Notes: generated by a model not told the origin, from the sequence alone. DNA of 64,000 nt from Rhodoferax sp. (GCA_019449595.1 JAGRPL010000004.1:806001-870000); one strand, 5' to 3'. Positions 27,378 through 36,283 are shown, numbered from the stretch's first letter. Numbers and translations: made by a program.

Positions 27378-28418
27378 ATGAAGAAACCCCGCGCACCTGG
27401 TCCTGCTGCCCGTGCTGCTGCTTTCCCGGCGGCGGGGGATACGCCTACGCACACCGACGCCCTTGCGCCGCCCGCCAACAGTGCCCCCGTGGCAATCGAC
27501 TCGGTCGCGTTGCACGCGCTGGACGCCCTGACCCACGGCGAGCCTTCGGCGGATTCTGCGCAGGACGAGTCGGTGGACGCCCTGGCCCTGTACCTGCGCG
27601 GCGTCCGGCGCACCGAACTCTTCACACCTGAGCAGGAGTTTGAAGTTGCCACACGCGCCCGGGCGGGCGACTTCGAGGCGCGCCAGAGCATGATCGAACA
27701 CAACCTGCGCCTGGTCGTGAGCATCGCCAAGGGTTATATGGGGCGCGGCGTTCCCATGGCCGACCTGATCGAAGAGGGCAACCTGGGCCTGATGCACGCC
27801 ATCGACAAGTTCGAACCCGAGCGGGGTTTCCGGTTTTCCACCTACGCCACCTGGTGGATACGCCAGTCGGTGGACCGCGCGCTCATGTACCAGGGGCGGG
27901 CGGTGCGGTTGCCGGTCAACGTGGTGCGGGAAGTCCAGCACGTGATGCGGGCGCGGCGCATGCTGGAGAACGATGCCGCGCTGGTCGCCCGGCGGCCTGA
28001 AGGCATCCGGGTGGAAGATATTGCCGCGCTGCTGGGGCAGGAAACCAGCCATGTGGCCGATCTGCTTTCCATGGCCGAGTCGCCCCGCTCGCTGGACGCT
28101 GCGCTGGACAGCACCGGTGACGAGCATTCACTGGGCGACACGCTGGTGGACGAACTGGCGCTGGCCCCCGAAGACATCACCCAGTCGCACGAGGTCGACC
28201 GCTTGCTGCAGGACTGGGTGGGCGCCCTGACGGAGCGTGAGCGCGAGGTGCTGGAGGGGCGCTTCGGCCTGCATGACCGGGAGCCGGAAACCCTGGATGT
28301 GCTCAGCATCCGTCTGGGGTTGACCCGTGAGCGGGTGCGGCAGGTGCAAAACGAGGCGCTGTTCAAGCTCAAACGCCACCTGACGCGCAACGGCATCACC
28401 CGCGAATCGCTAATCTGA
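27378..28418 (+). CDS. rpoS: stationary-phase sigma factor RpoS
   Basis: A 346-residue sigma-70 family group 2 factor. The first 65 residues are variable and Ala/Pro-rich. Region 1.2 follows ([21 protein letters not shown]), then region 2 ([35 protein letters not shown]; short keys: [17 protein letters not shown]), region 3 and region 4 with LTERERE and [10 protein letters not shown] as the -35 helix-turn-helix. Small size and position directly behind nlpD identify RpoS rather than RpoD. It starts 11 bases after the LytM paralogue. Confidence 0.96.
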   Translation: MKKPRAPGPAARAAAFPAAGDTPTHTDALAPPANSAPVAIDSVALHALDALTHGEPSADSAQDESVDALALYLRGVRRTELFTPEQEFEVATRARAGDFEARQSMIEHNLRLVVSIAKGYMGRGVPMADLIEEGNLGLMHAIDKFEPERGFRFSTYATWWIRQSVDRALMYQGRAVRLPVNVVREVQHVMRARRMLENDAALVARRPEGIRVEDIAALLGQETSHVADLLSMAESPRSLDAALDSTGDEHSLGDTLVDELALAPEDITQSHEVDRLLQDWVGALTEREREVLEGRFGLHDREPETLDVLSIRLGLTRERVRQVQNEALFKLKRHLTRNGITRESLI

Positions 28419-28487
28419 CGCCGGGGTGGTGCCGGCGCGATGCCGCCGCCGCGCAGGGGCGGCGCCGTACCTGAGACAATTGCGGGT

Positions 28488-29933
28488 ATGACAGAACCCA
28501 TTTCGACTGAAAAAAACCTGCCCGAGGGCTGGCTCCAGGTGAAATCCCTGGACCTGGAAGCCCAGGGTGTTGCCCACAAGCCCGATGGCAAGGTGGTGTT
28601 CATTGATGGCGCGCTGCCTTTCGAGGTGGTGAGCGCCCAGATTCACCGCACCAAGAGCAGCTTTGAGAAGGGCACGCTGACCGAGATCCATGTGGAATCC
28701 TCGCAGCGCGTGCGCCCGGCCTGCCCGCATTTCGGCCTGCACGAAGGTGCCTGCGGCGGCTGCAAGATGCAGCATCTGCACATTGGCGCTCAGGTAGCGG
28801 TGAAACAGCGCGTGCTGGAAGACAATCTGTGGCATATCGGCAAGGTCAAGCCGGACAACATCCTGCGCGCCATTGAAGGACCGGCCTGGGGCTACCGTTA
28901 CCGGGCCCGCCTGTCGGTGCGCCATGTGCGCAAGAAGGGCGCGGTGCTGGTGGGCTTCCACGAGCGCAAGAGCCGCTATGTGGCCGACATGAAGGAGTGC
29001 CACGTGCTGGCACCGCACGTGGGCGCCATGCTGATGCCCTTGCGCTCGCTGATCGCCTCGCTGGACGCCGTGGAGGCGTGCCCGCAAATCGAGCTGGCCG
29101 TGGGGGACATGGGCGGCGCCGACGTGACGGCCCTGGTGTTGCGCCACCTGGAGCCGCTGGGCGATGCGGACCTGCAGCGTTTGCGCGCGTTCGCGCAGGC
29201 GCACCCCGGCGTGCAGTGGTGGCTGCAGCCCAAGGGGCTGGACACCGTGCACCGGATGGACGAATTGCCGGGCCACACCACCGGGCAGCTGGCTTACGCC
29301 TTGCCCGAGTTTGGCATCACCATGCCATTTCGCCCGACCGACTTCACCCAGGTCAACCCGCACATCAACCGCGTCCTGGTGTCCCGGGCACTGGGTCTGC
29401 TGGCCGTGGGCAAGCAGGAACGGGTGATCGACTGGTTCTGTGGCCTGGGCAACTTCACCCTGCCGCTGGCCACGCAGGCGCGCGCGGTGCTGGGCGTGGA
29501 GGGCGCGGAGGCGCTGGTCGCCCGCTCCCGCGAGAATTACACCTTCAATCAGGCTGTGAGTCGCCATTTACCTGCGCTGGCAGCTACTGAATTTGTAGCG
29601 CGCAACCTGTTTGAAATGACGCCCGAAGTGCTGGCCGGAGATGGTGCCGCCGACAAATGGCTGGTGGACCCGCCGCGCGAGGGCGCCTACGCCCTGGTGC
29701 AGGCCCTGGCGGCATTGCGCCAGCGCATCAAAGACGGTGTGGCCAGTGGGGCGGAGCGCGCCTGGACGGCGCCCCGGCGCATTGTCTACGTGAGCTGCAA
29801 CCCCGCCACGCTGGCACGTGACGCCGGGGTGCTGGTGGAGGCGGGGTACCGCTGCGCATCCGCCGGGGTGGTCAACATGTTCCCGCACACCGCGCACGTG
29901 GAAAGCATGGCGGTGTTTGAGTTGCAGGACTGA
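28488..29933 (+). CDS. rlmD: 23S rRNA (uracil-1939-C5)-methyltransferase
   Basis: A 481-residue iron-sulfur methyltransferase that methylates U1939 of 23S rRNA. A TRAM domain at the N-terminus is followed by the cluster cysteines ([14 protein letters not shown] and a later KECHV), the SAM loop [13 protein letters not shown] and the catalytic [14 protein letters not shown] at 28488 was preferred over an upstream start without support. Residues about 353-371 ([15 protein letters not shown]) are encoded by an antisense-oriented copy of the dispersed repeat. They lie between the SAM domain's [16 protein letters not shown] and VARNLFEM, a surface position where insertion may be tolerated. Confidence 0.94.
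   Translation: MTEPISTEKNLPEGWLQVKSLDLEAQGVAHKPDGKVVFIDGALPFEVVSAQIHRTKSSFEKGTLTEIHVESSQRVRPACPHFGLHEGACGGCKMQHLHIGAQVAVKQRVLEDNLWHIGKVKPDNILRAIEGPAWGYRYRARLSVRHVRKKGAVLVGFHERKSRYVADMKECHVLAPHVGAMLMPLRSLIASLDAVEACPQIELAVGDMGGADVTALVLRHLEPLGDADLQRLRAFAQAHPGVQWWLQPKGLDTVHRMDELPGHTTGQLAYALPEFGITMPFRPTDFTQVNPHINRVLVSRALGLLAVGKQERVIDWFCGLGNFTLPLATQARAVLGVEGAEALVARSRENYTFNQAVSRHLPALAATEFVARNLFEMTPEVLAGDGAADKWLVDPPREGAYALVQALAALRQRIKDGVASGAERAWTAPRRIVYVSCNPATLARDAGVLVEAGYRCASAGVVNMFPHTAHVESMAVFELQD
29548..29600 (-). repeat. dispersed short repeat, copy E, inside rlmD
   Basis: On the minus strand the sequence reads AATTCAGTAGCTGCCAGCGCAGG and so on (short key: TAGCTGCCAGCGCAGG), matching the core of copy B (TAGCTGCCTGCGCAGG). 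It lies in the rlmD frame and leaves it open. Confidence 0.5.
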
Positions 29934-29976
29934 CGCCAGTTGGTAGTCCGACCCGCTGCGTCGGGGTGCAGGCGGG

Positions 29977-30312
29977 TTACTCCTGCGTTTTTTCCGCAGC
30001 TTTGGATTTGGCCTCGGTCACCACCTCTTCGGTCGGCTCCGGGGGCTTCTTGCCGACCGGCACGATGCCTTCGATCTTGTTGTCGCGCATGTACTGGTCC
30101 ATTTCCTTCCAGCCGGCAAAGACGGCGGCCTTGGAGGCCTTCTCGTTGAGCGCGTAGCAGTCTTCCAGGCTGCGCAGGCCGTGCCGGCAAGCGCTGCCGA
30201 TGGCCCGGGCGTCGGCCTCGCGCTGGGCCTCCCTGGGGTCGGCCATCAGGCTGGCCAGGTCGCAACCGGCCAGCAACAGGGTCAAGGCGAAGAGGGTGAG
30301 GCGTGCGATCAT
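29977..30312 (-). CDS. hypothetical lipoprotein, 111 residues
   Basis: A short lipoprotein with signal peptide and lipobox LLLAGC (Cys near 17). The mature part is hydrophilic with two cysteines (GSACRHGLRSLEDCYAL) that could form a disulfide, a KAAVFAGWKEMDQYMRDN helix and a charged, low-complexity tail (PPEPTEEVV, AAEKTQE). I do not recognise a named family; the CRxGLRSLEDCYALN layout is seen in lipoproteins of unknown role in related bacteria as far as I recall. It converges on rlmD. Confidence 0.75.
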   Translation of the reverse strand: MIARLTLFALTLLLAGCDLASLMADPREAQREADARAIGSACRHGLRSLEDCYALNEKASKAAVFAGWKEMDQYMRDNKIEGIVPVGKKPPEPTEEVVTEAKSKAAEKTQE

Positions 30313-30394
30313 GGGGCGGCAGTGGTGGGTGTCTGGGTTCTATATCGGCAAATTGTGCCGGGTATTGAGCCGGCGGTGCGCCGTACCGGCAAAG

Positions 30395-30418
30395 AAAAAG
30401 GCCCGAATGGGCCTTTTT
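30395..30418 (-). terminator. bidirectional-looking intrinsic terminator
   Basis: AAAAAGGCCC-GAAT-GGGCCTTTTT, a 10-base perfect stem with a 4-base loop. It lies 34 bases after the stop of the Bax-inhibitor gene (minus strand) and ends that transcript ahead of the lipoprotein gene. Confidence 0.88.
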
Positions 30419-30451
30419 CGCGGAGCGGGGCGGGGTGTCCGCCCGGGGCGA

Positions 30452-31141
30452 TCACTCGCGCTCGCCGCCAAAGATGCCCAACAGGGCCAGCAGGCTCTGG
30501 AACACGTTGATGATGTCCAGGTACAGAGCCAGGGTGGCGCTGATGTAGTTGGTCTCGCCGCCGTCCACGATGCGCTTCAAGTCATACAGCATGTAAGCAC
30601 TGAAGATGCCGATGCTGATCATGGACAGCACGACCATGCCGGTAGTCGACCCGACAAAGGCGTTGATCAGGCCGCCGATCACCAGCATGATCAGCCCGAC
30701 GAACAGGAACTTGCCCATGCCCGACAGTTCACGCTTGATAACACTGGACAGCGCGGCCATGCCCATGAACACGCCAGCGGTGCCGGCAAACGCCGTCATG
30801 ATCAGTTGCGGGCCGTTGCGGAAACCCAGGGTCGCCTGGATCATGGGCGAGAGCATCAGGCCCATGAAGAAGGTGAAGCCCAGCAGCATGGGCACGCCGG
30901 CGGCGGAATTCTTGGTCTTCTCGATACCGTAGATGAAGCCAAAGGCTACGCCCATGAACAGGATCATCCCCAGCCAGCCACGGAACAGCGCGGCCAGCCC
31001 CAGTTCAACGCCCAGCCAAGCCCCCAGCACGGTGGGCAGCAGGCTCAGCGCCAGCAGTCCGTAGGTGTTGCGCAAAACCCGGTTGCGCTGTTCGCTGGAA
31101 GCCAGATAGCCCAGATCCAGAGAGGTCATTCGGTTGTCCAT
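30452..31141 (-). CDS. Bax inhibitor-1/YccA family membrane protein
   Basis: A 229-residue protein with seven hydrophobic segments, the layout of the BI-1/TMBIM family. Family wording is seen at NRVLRNTYGLLALSLLPT and in the last third (SMISIGIFSAYMLYDLKRIVDGGETNYI, short keys: IGIFSAYMLYD, RIVDGGE), which includes the aspartates associated with pH-regulated calcium leak in a studied bacterial homologue. The E. coli homologue YccA modulates FtsH. It is a single gene, divergent from the GlcG-like gene. Confidence 0.93.
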   Translation of the reverse strand: MDNRMTSLDLGYLASSEQRNRVLRNTYGLLALSLLPTVLGAWLGVELGLAALFRGWLGMILFMGVAFGFIYGIEKTKNSAAGVPMLLGFTFFMGLMLSPMIQATLGFRNGPQLIMTAFAGTAGVFMGMAALSSVIKRELSGMGKFLFVGLIMLVIGGLINAFVGSTTGMVVLSMISIGIFSAYMLYDLKRIVDGGETNYISATLALYLDIINVFQSLLALLGIFGGERE

Positions 31142-31269
31142 GGTGTAACTCCTTCAAATACTGCCCGCAGCAGGTGGGGCCATTCTAGGGCTTATCAAGA
31201 CCCTGCCGCGCCCGGGGCTGCCGCCAGACGTTATGCTTGCGCCCTGCAACCATAACAGAGACATTTGCC

Positions 31270-31674
31270 ATGAAAACAAAAGCCATTCTCGAATTTTCCG
31301 ACGTCCGGGCGATCGCCGCCGCTGCCGAAGCCGAAGCGGTCAAGAACCACTGGGCGGCCAGCATTGCCATCGTGGACGACGGCGGCCATCTGCTGTGGTT
31401 CCAGCGGCTGGACGGCGCGGCGCCCATTTCGGCCCACATCGCCCAGAGCAAGGCCCGCACCTCGGCCCTGGGCCGGCGCGACAGCAAGATCTACGAAGAC
31501 ATGATCAACGGCGGACGTGCTTCGTTCCTGAGCGCACCCATGCTTGAAGGCATGCTCGAAGGCGCCGTGCCCATCCTCAAGGACGGCCAGTGCCTCGGGG
31601 CCGTGGGTGTGAGCGGCGTCAAGTCCAGCGAAGACGCGCAGATTGCCAAGGCCGGCGTGGCCGCCGTGGCGTAA
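31270..31674 (+). CDS. GlcG/HbpS-family protein
   Basis: A 134-residue protein of the haem-degrading/HbpS-like (DUF336, GlcG) family. Typical wording: AIVDDGGHLLWFQRLDGA, HIAQSKARTSALGRRDS, GAVPILKDGQCLGAVGVSG. Members bind haem or act beside glycolate or diol metabolism enzymes; the role is not settled. ATG at 31270 (MKTKAILEF) fits the family start. It stands alone upstream of the convergent iron uptake operon that ends with hemP; haem binding would fit that setting but is a weak argument. Confidence 0.85.
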   Translation: MKTKAILEFSDVRAIAAAAEAEAVKNHWAASIAIVDDGGHLLWFQRLDGAAPISAHIAQSKARTSALGRRDSKIYEDMINGGRASFLSAPMLEGMLEGAVPILKDGQCLGAVGVSGVKSSEDAQIAKAGVAAVA

Positions 31675-31685
31675 CGGCGCACGCA

Positions 31686-31756
31686 TTTACTCACTTTTTG
31701 ATAGCTGCCTGCGCAGGACCTGTGCGGTCTGCAGGCCATTTTGTGCCTATTTTGTC
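31686..31756 (+). repeat. dispersed short repeat, copy B
   Basis: TTTTTGATAGCTGCCTGCGC followed by a 25-base variable centre and a GCAGGCCATTTTGTGCC tail, ending in CTATTTTGT. It is the best preserved copy here. Its end overlaps the last codons and the stop of hemP on the minus strand. Confidence 0.6.
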
Positions 31757-31968
31757 AGGATGAGCTTGCCCTGGCGGGTGGCTTGCAGGCGGTAGCGCTG
31801 GCCGTTGTGCTCGATTTCGACGGCCTGGCGCGCACCCAGCAGGTCGGCGGAGTGCAGCACGGCACCGCCGGTGTCCGTAACCGGGCCCGTGGCGTCGGTG
31901 ACGGGCGGTGCACCGGGTGGCGTTGCACCCGGATGGCGCGAAAGGGAAAGCGGGCGTTGCACGGTCAA
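31747..31968 (-). CDS. hemP: haemin uptake protein HemP
   Basis: A 73-residue protein of the HemP family. Only the last 35 residues are conserved (SADLLGARQAVEIEHNGQRYRLQATRQGKLILTK; short keys: LLGARQAVEI, YRLQATRQGKLILTK). The N-terminal half is low-complexity Gly/Thr/Pro. In Bradyrhizobium and Burkholderia relatives, HemP is an activator needed for haem receptor expression, so its position behind tonB-exbB-exbD makes sense. It starts 5 bases after exbD's stop. The stop codon lies in a repeat copy. Confidence 0.85.
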   Translation of the reverse strand: MTVQRPLSLSRHPGATPPGAPPVTDATGPVTDTGGAVLHSADLLGARQAVEIEHNGQRYRLQATRQGKLILTK

Positions 31969-31973
31969 TCCGG

Positions 31974-32411
31974 TCAGTGGCCACTTGCGGCCGCCTGCGG
32001 CTCGGTAATGAAGCCGATCTTGCGCAGGCCCGCCTGCTGGGCCGCCGCCATGGCCTGCGCCACAAATTCGTAGCGTGCGGCCTTGTCACCCCGGATGTGC
32101 AGGTCGGGTTGCGGGTTCTTGCCCGCCTCCGCCTGCAGCAGGGCGGGCAGTTCGGCCTGCGTCACCCGGTTCTGGTTCCAGAAATAGCCGCCCTGGGCGT
32201 CCACGCTGAGCTGGATGGTCTCGGGCTTGGCGCTTACCGGCTGGCTGGTGGCGCTGGGCAGCTCCACGTTGACGGCGTTTTTCATCACCGGCACGGTGAT
32301 GATGAAGATGATGAGCAGTACCAGCATCACGTCCACCAGGGGCGTCATGTTGATCTCGTTCATGACCTCGGAGTCGGTGTCGGCCGAGGTGTCGTGCATG
32401 CCAAATGCCAT
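31974..32411 (-). CDS. exbD: biopolymer transport protein ExbD
   Basis: A 145-residue inner-membrane protein with one membrane helix (about 25-45) beginning NEINMTPLVDVMLVLLIIFI, whose aspartate is the proton-carrying residue in the ExbB-ExbD motor. The periplasmic part ends in the TolR/ExbD fold (DLHIRGDKAARYEFVAQAM). ATG at 32411 begins MAFGMHDTSAD. It follows exbB by 11 bases. Confidence 0.95.
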   Translation of the reverse strand: MAFGMHDTSADTDSEVMNEINMTPLVDVMLVLLIIFIITVPVMKNAVNVELPSATSQPVSAKPETIQLSVDAQGGYFWNQNRVTQAELPALLQAEAGKNPQPDLHIRGDKAARYEFVAQAMAAAQQAGLRKIGFITEPQAAASGH

Positions 32412-32422
32412 GGGAGTCTCCT

Positions 32423-33139
32423 TCAGGCTTTCTTCATGGCGACGATTTTTCCGTCGGCTGCGGCGTTGCCCACCCGGGCGCCCGTCAGGAAGTAGGCGTG
32501 CAGGTCGTGTGCAAAGCGGTTCAGGCGGGTCAGGATGGCCTTGTTGCCCCGCACCAGGGCGTTGTAGCCCAGCACCGCGGGAATGGCCACTGCCAGCCCC
32601 AGCGCCGTCATGATGAGCGACTCGCCAATGGGCCCGGCCACCTTGTCGATGCTGGCCTGCCCCGAGGCGCCGATGGCCATGAGCGCATGGTAGATGCCCC
32701 AGACCGTGCCGAACAGCCCGACAAAGGGCGCGGTGGAACCCACCGACGCGAGGATGGCTAGGCCCGACTGGAAGCGCGCCGTGCTGTCGTCGATGGCGTT
32801 GCGCAGGCAGCGGCTGATCCACTCGCTGGTGTCCAGCGTGTCGTGCAGCTGGGTCTTGGCGTTGCGGTGGTGCGCTGCGGCCTCGCGTCCGGCGAGCGCC
32901 AGTTGCACAAACGGGTTGCCGTCCTGCGGGCCCAGCCGGGCCAGACCGCTGTCGAAGTCTTCGCTGTGCCAGAACGCCTCGGTGCGCTGGCCCGCGCCCT
33001 GGTATTTGAAGATATCCAGCGCCTTGGTCAGGATGACGATCCACGAGGCCAGCGACATCAGCAGCAGCATCAGGGCGACCGATTTGGTCACCCAGTCGCC
33101 CTGGGTCCAGAGGCTCAAAAGTCCGAGTTGCGAATCCAT
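32423..33139 (-). CDS. exbB: biopolymer transport protein ExbB
   Basis: A 238-residue MotA/TolQ/ExbB-family proton channel subunit with three membrane segments (about 15-37, 130-155, 170-195). Conserved VGSTAPFVGLFGTVWGIYHAL and ALGLAVAIPAVLGYN are intact. With ExbD it uses the proton gradient to energise TonB. It starts 29 bases after the tonB stop. Confidence 0.95.
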   Translation of the reverse strand: MDSQLGLLSLWTQGDWVTKSVALMLLLMSLASWIVILTKALDIFKYQGAGQRTEAFWHSEDFDSGLARLGPQDGNPFVQLALAGREAAAHHRNAKTQLHDTLDTSEWISRCLRNAIDDSTARFQSGLAILASVGSTAPFVGLFGTVWGIYHALMAIGASGQASIDKVAGPIGESLIMTALGLAVAIPAVLGYNALVRGNKAILTRLNRFAHDLHAYFLTGARVGNAAADGKIVAMKKA

Positions 33140-33168
33140 AACTACTCCACTAAAAATTCAGATTGGGG

Positions 33169-33840
33169 TTATTCAAGAACAAAATTGAAAGGCACGTTGA
33201 ACCACATGGCCTCCGGCACGCCGGCGCGCTTGCCGGGCAGGTAGCGCCAGCGCAGCGCGGTGGCCAGGGCGGACTGGTCCAGGCGGTCAAACCCGCTGGA
33301 CTGTTTGATTTCGGCTTTCTGCGCCGTGCCGTCGGTGCCGATGAAGACCCGCACCACCACCTTGCCCTGTTCGCCCAGGCGCTTGCTCAGGGGCGGGTAG
33401 GGCGGCTTGGGGTTGTGCAGGTAGTCGGCGTCACTGGAGGGCAGGTCCACCCGCGCGGCGCTGCCGGTCGGGCTGCCGGCCGGAAACGGGGTGACAGTGC
33501 CCGTGGCGCCCGCGTTGGCTGGCGCCGTGGTGGTGGCCACGGTCGCCGGTGCGGTGCTGGCGGGGGCCGGTTCCACTGTGGCTTGCGGCGTGGGGGCCGC
33601 CACCGGCGCGGGGGCCTTGACCGGTGCCGGCGGCCTGGGTGCCGCGGGGGCAGGGCTGGGTGCCCGGGATGCTACGGTGGGGGGTACTGTGGCGGGTGCG
33701 CTGGGGGTCGTGATTTCCACCAGGATTTCCGCCGGCACCAACAATTCGGTCACGCGGCGCAGCAGCCCGGTTTGCAGCGCCCACAGCGCACCGATGTGCA
33801 ACAGCACGACGCCAGCGACGATGGAGAGAGTGCGGTTCAT
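33169..33840 (-). CDS. tonB: energy transducer TonB
   Basis: A 223-residue protein: an N-terminal membrane anchor (residues 5-22, IVAGVVLLHIGALWAL, containing the ExbB-contacting histidine), a long Pro/Ala linker (45-125) that spans the periplasm, and the C-terminal TonB domain (about 140-223, NPKPPYPPLSKRLGEQGKVVVRV and LRWRYLPGKRAG). ATG at 33840 starts MNRTLSIVAG. It energises the adjacent outer-membrane receptor and perhaps others. Confidence 0.94.
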   Translation of the reverse strand: MNRTLSIVAGVVLLHIGALWALQTGLLRRVTELLVPAEILVEITTPSAPATVPPTVASRAPSPAPAAPRPPAPVKAPAPVAAPTPQATVEPAPASTAPATVATTTAPANAGATGTVTPFPAGSPTGSAARVDLPSSDADYLHNPKPPYPPLSKRLGEQGKVVVRVFIGTDGTAQKAEIKQSSGFDRLDQSALATALRWRYLPGKRAGVPEAMWFNVPFNFVLE

Positions 33841-33917
33841 GCGGACAGAGGGGTGTGAAAAGGCGGGAAAAAAAGACCACATAGTGTAGAAGCTGGCGGC
33901 GTGTTGCCTCGCGGGGC

Positions 33918-33992
33918 TTACGGGCGGCAAATCCACCAGGCTGATCCCACGGCCAGAAGCAGGCTGGTGCCCAGGGTTGATAGCAGGTTCAT
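33918..33992 (-). CDS. possible 24-residue membrane peptide between receptor and tonB
   Basis: A 24-codon open frame (MNLLSTLGTSLLLAVGSAWWICRP) with an AGGA ribosome binding site 5 bases before its ATG. The peptide is one hydrophobic segment with a Trp pair and a basic end. Unknown function. It could simply be a chance frame, but its position inside the receptor-tonB gap and strong ribosome site support translation. Confidence 0.4.
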   Translation of the reverse strand: MNLLSTLGTSLLLAVGSAWWICRP

Positions 33993-34039
33993 GGAGATCC
34001 TTGTGGAACAGGTTGGAGCAGGTTCATGCCGTGGGGTCA

Positions 34040-36283
34040 TCAGAATTGGACGTTCAGGGTGACTTGCACATTGCGCCCCGCGCCCGGCACGTAGAACGCG
34101 GTGTACAGGGCGTCGGCGTAGAGGACGTTGGTCACGTTGGTGATGTTGCCCTTGAGTACGTAACGCTCGCTGAAGCGGTATTCGGTCATCAGGTCCAGCG
34201 TGGCGTAGGCGGGTGCCATGAAGCCGGGGTTGCGGTTGGGGGCCTGTTCGCTGCGGAAGTTGATGCCGCCCCCCACGCGCCAGGCGGAGTCGAGCTGGTA
34301 GGTGCTCCACACGGTACCGCTGTGGACCGGGGTCAACGACGGGCGTTCACCCGCGCGCTCGCCGGCGGTTGCCGTGGGTGCGGCCACGTCGATCATGGCG
34401 TCGGGCATCCACATGTAGGAACCGAACACCTCCCAGCGGGGCGTCAGGCGGCCGCTGATGTCGATTTCCAGCCCGCTGGTGTGGCGCTTGCCCGAGAGCA
34501 GCATGGCGGTGGCGGCGGAGTCAGGGTCGGTGTTGCGTTCGTTGTACTTGGTGGACTGGAACACCGCCAGCCGGGTGCTGAAGCGTTTGTCGGCGCTGTC
34601 GAGCTTGGCACCGAATTCGATGTTGCGGCTTTGCTCGGGGTCGGTGTTGGCGCTCAGGGCGCTGTAGGAGTAGGTGTCGGCCGAGGTGTTGAACGAGGTG
34701 CCGTAGGAAAAGTGGAACGAGCTGCGCGCGTCGGGCTGGTACAGCACGCCCCAGCGCTGGCTCCAGTCGGCAATGGTCTGGTTGTAGGAGGTGGTGATGG
34801 CGCCGCTGGCCGCGATGTTGTCGAAGTTGCCGCGCATGCGGTCAAACCGCAGGCCGCCCAGCAGCTTCCAGCTGGGGGCGATCTGCACCATGTCCTGGGC
34901 ATACAGGCCCAGATTGTCGGCCACGAAGGCGCTGGAGACGCTGGTGGTGCGGGCGCCCTCGTCGATCCATGCCCCGTCGTCGGGCGTGCCCACCGTGGTG
35001 TTCGGCTTGGTGGCGGCGCTGACGCGGTAGACGTTTTTGGCTTCCCGTGCGAGGTCGATGCCTGCCAGTACCTCATGCTTTAGGCCCAGCGCGGAGAACT
35101 GGGTGCTGTAGTCGCTTTGGGCGTAGGTGGCGTCCAGGTCCTGGACTTTGGGGTTGTTGCCACGGGTGAGCACCGTGGCATCGGAGAAGTTGTCCAGTCC
35201 GGTGCCGGCGGCCAGCCGGATGGCGCTGGCCCGCAGGTCCCGGGTGTACAGGCCCTTGCGCAGCGTGGTCTTGAGCGTGCTGTCGTCCTGGAAGCGGTGC
35301 GTGTGGCTGGCCGTGACGTAGTTGGCGGTGCCCTTGTTGTAGTCGCTGGCCATGCCGTAGTAGGCGCTGGGGTCCAGGCGGTTGTTGAGCGTGCTGGACG
35401 ACGTGGGGGCGGCGGACGTGGGTTTGATCCACGGCATGCCGTAGTTGATGCCATTGTTGTTTTCTAGCGTGTACACACTGAGGGTGACGTCGTCTGCCGT
35501 GTCGATGCCAAAGCGGTAGGCTGCGGCCAGACCCCGTTTGTCCACGCGGCTGCCCGCGCCATTATTGTCGGCCCGGGTGGCCATCGCGTTGATGCGCAGC
35601 GCGGCGTCTTCGCTGGTCTGGAGGATGAAGTCGCCGGTGACGCGGCGGTAGTTGTAGCTCCCCAGGGTGGTGGAGATCTCGCTGACGTCCTCGGTGCGGG
35701 GTTGCTTGCTGACCTGGTTGACGGCGCCGCCGGTGGAGCCCCGGCCAAACAACATGGACGCCGAGCCGCGCAGCAATTCGATGCGGTCGTTGGCAAAGGT
35801 GTCGCGTTCGTAGAAGGCCGGGTCGCGCATGCCATCCACAAAGATGTCGCCCGTGGTGGCCAGCGAGAAGCCGCGCAGGCGGATGTCCTCCTCACCGCCC
35901 TCGGAGGCCTGGAAGGTGACGCCGGCGGTGTTGTGCAGCACCTCCTTGAGGGTGTCCAGATTGCGGTCATCCACGAGGCGCTCGGTCACCACGGTGATGG
36001 ACTGGGGAATGTCGCGCAGCTGCTGATTGCCCTTGCCGATGGCGGTTTGGGTGGTGCGGTAGGCGTCTTTGCCGGTCGTTGCCTCGGCCCGTTCCGTGAT
36101 GACCACGGTGGGCAGGGTGGGGGCCGGATCGCTGGCGTCTTGTGCCGCAGCGCCCAGGGGGGCAATGAACAGCATGGCGCTGATCGGCAACAGCGTGCTC
36201 GGCGCTATCGGTTTTGTAGCTGCTTGCGCAGATTTGACGGGGCCTGGAGGGCTATTTTGGGTGCAATTTCGGCGTGGTGGCAT
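34040..36283 (-). CDS. TonB-dependent siderophore receptor
   Basis: A 747-residue outer-membrane receptor. After a signal peptide (hydrophobic core LLPISAMLFIAPLG, cleavage near AAAQ) comes a TonB box (TVVIT), a plug domain (QLRDIPQSITVVTERLVDD, IRLRGFSLATTGDIFVDGMRD, about 60-180) and a 22-strand barrel ending in LNVQF with the terminal Phe. The plug wording (RDIPQSITVV, DGMRDPAFYERD) fits catecholate/ferrichrome-type siderophore receptors such as Fiu and BfrD relatives; the ligand is unknown. Residues about 8-26 are encoded by a repeat copy. It heads the tonB-exbB-exbD-hemP block. Confidence 0.9.
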   Translation of the reverse strand: MPPRRNCTQNSPPGPVKSAQAATKPIAPSTLLPISAMLFIAPLGAAAQDASDPAPTLPTVVITERAEATTGKDAYRTTQTAIGKGNQQLRDIPQSITVVTERLVDDRNLDTLKEVLHNTAGVTFQASEGGEEDIRLRGFSLATTGDIFVDGMRDPAFYERDTFANDRIELLRGSASMLFGRGSTGGAVNQVSKQPRTEDVSEISTTLGSYNYRRVTGDFILQTSEDAALRINAMATRADNNGAGSRVDKRGLAAAYRFGIDTADDVTLSVYTLENNNGINYGMPWIKPTSAAPTSSSTLNNRLDPSAYYGMASDYNKGTANYVTASHTHRFQDDSTLKTTLRKGLYTRDLRASAIRLAAGTGLDNFSDATVLTRGNNPKVQDLDATYAQSDYSTQFSALGLKHEVLAGIDLAREAKNVYRVSAATKPNTTVGTPDDGAWIDEGARTTSVSSAFVADNLGLYAQDMVQIAPSWKLLGGLRFDRMRGNFDNIAASGAITTSYNQTIADWSQRWGVLYQPDARSSFHFSYGTSFNTSADTYSYSALSANTDPEQSRNIEFGAKLDSADKRFSTRLAVFQSTKYNERNTDPDSAATAMLLSGKRHTSGLEIDISGRLTPRWEVFGSYMWMPDAMIDVAAPTATAGERAGERPSLTPVHSGTVWSTYQLDSAWRVGGGINFRSEQAPNRNPGFMAPAYATLDLMTEYRFSERYVLKGNITNVTNVLYADALYTAFYVPGAGRNVQVTLNVQF
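36205..36270 (+). repeat. dispersed short repeat, copy C, in the receptor signal peptide region
   Basis: TTTTGTAGCTGCTTGCGCAG with a GGCCTGGAGGGCTATTTTGG tail matches copies A and B in core and spacing. It lies within the first 26 codons of the receptor gene (opposite strand) and does not interrupt the frame. Confidence 0.55.
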
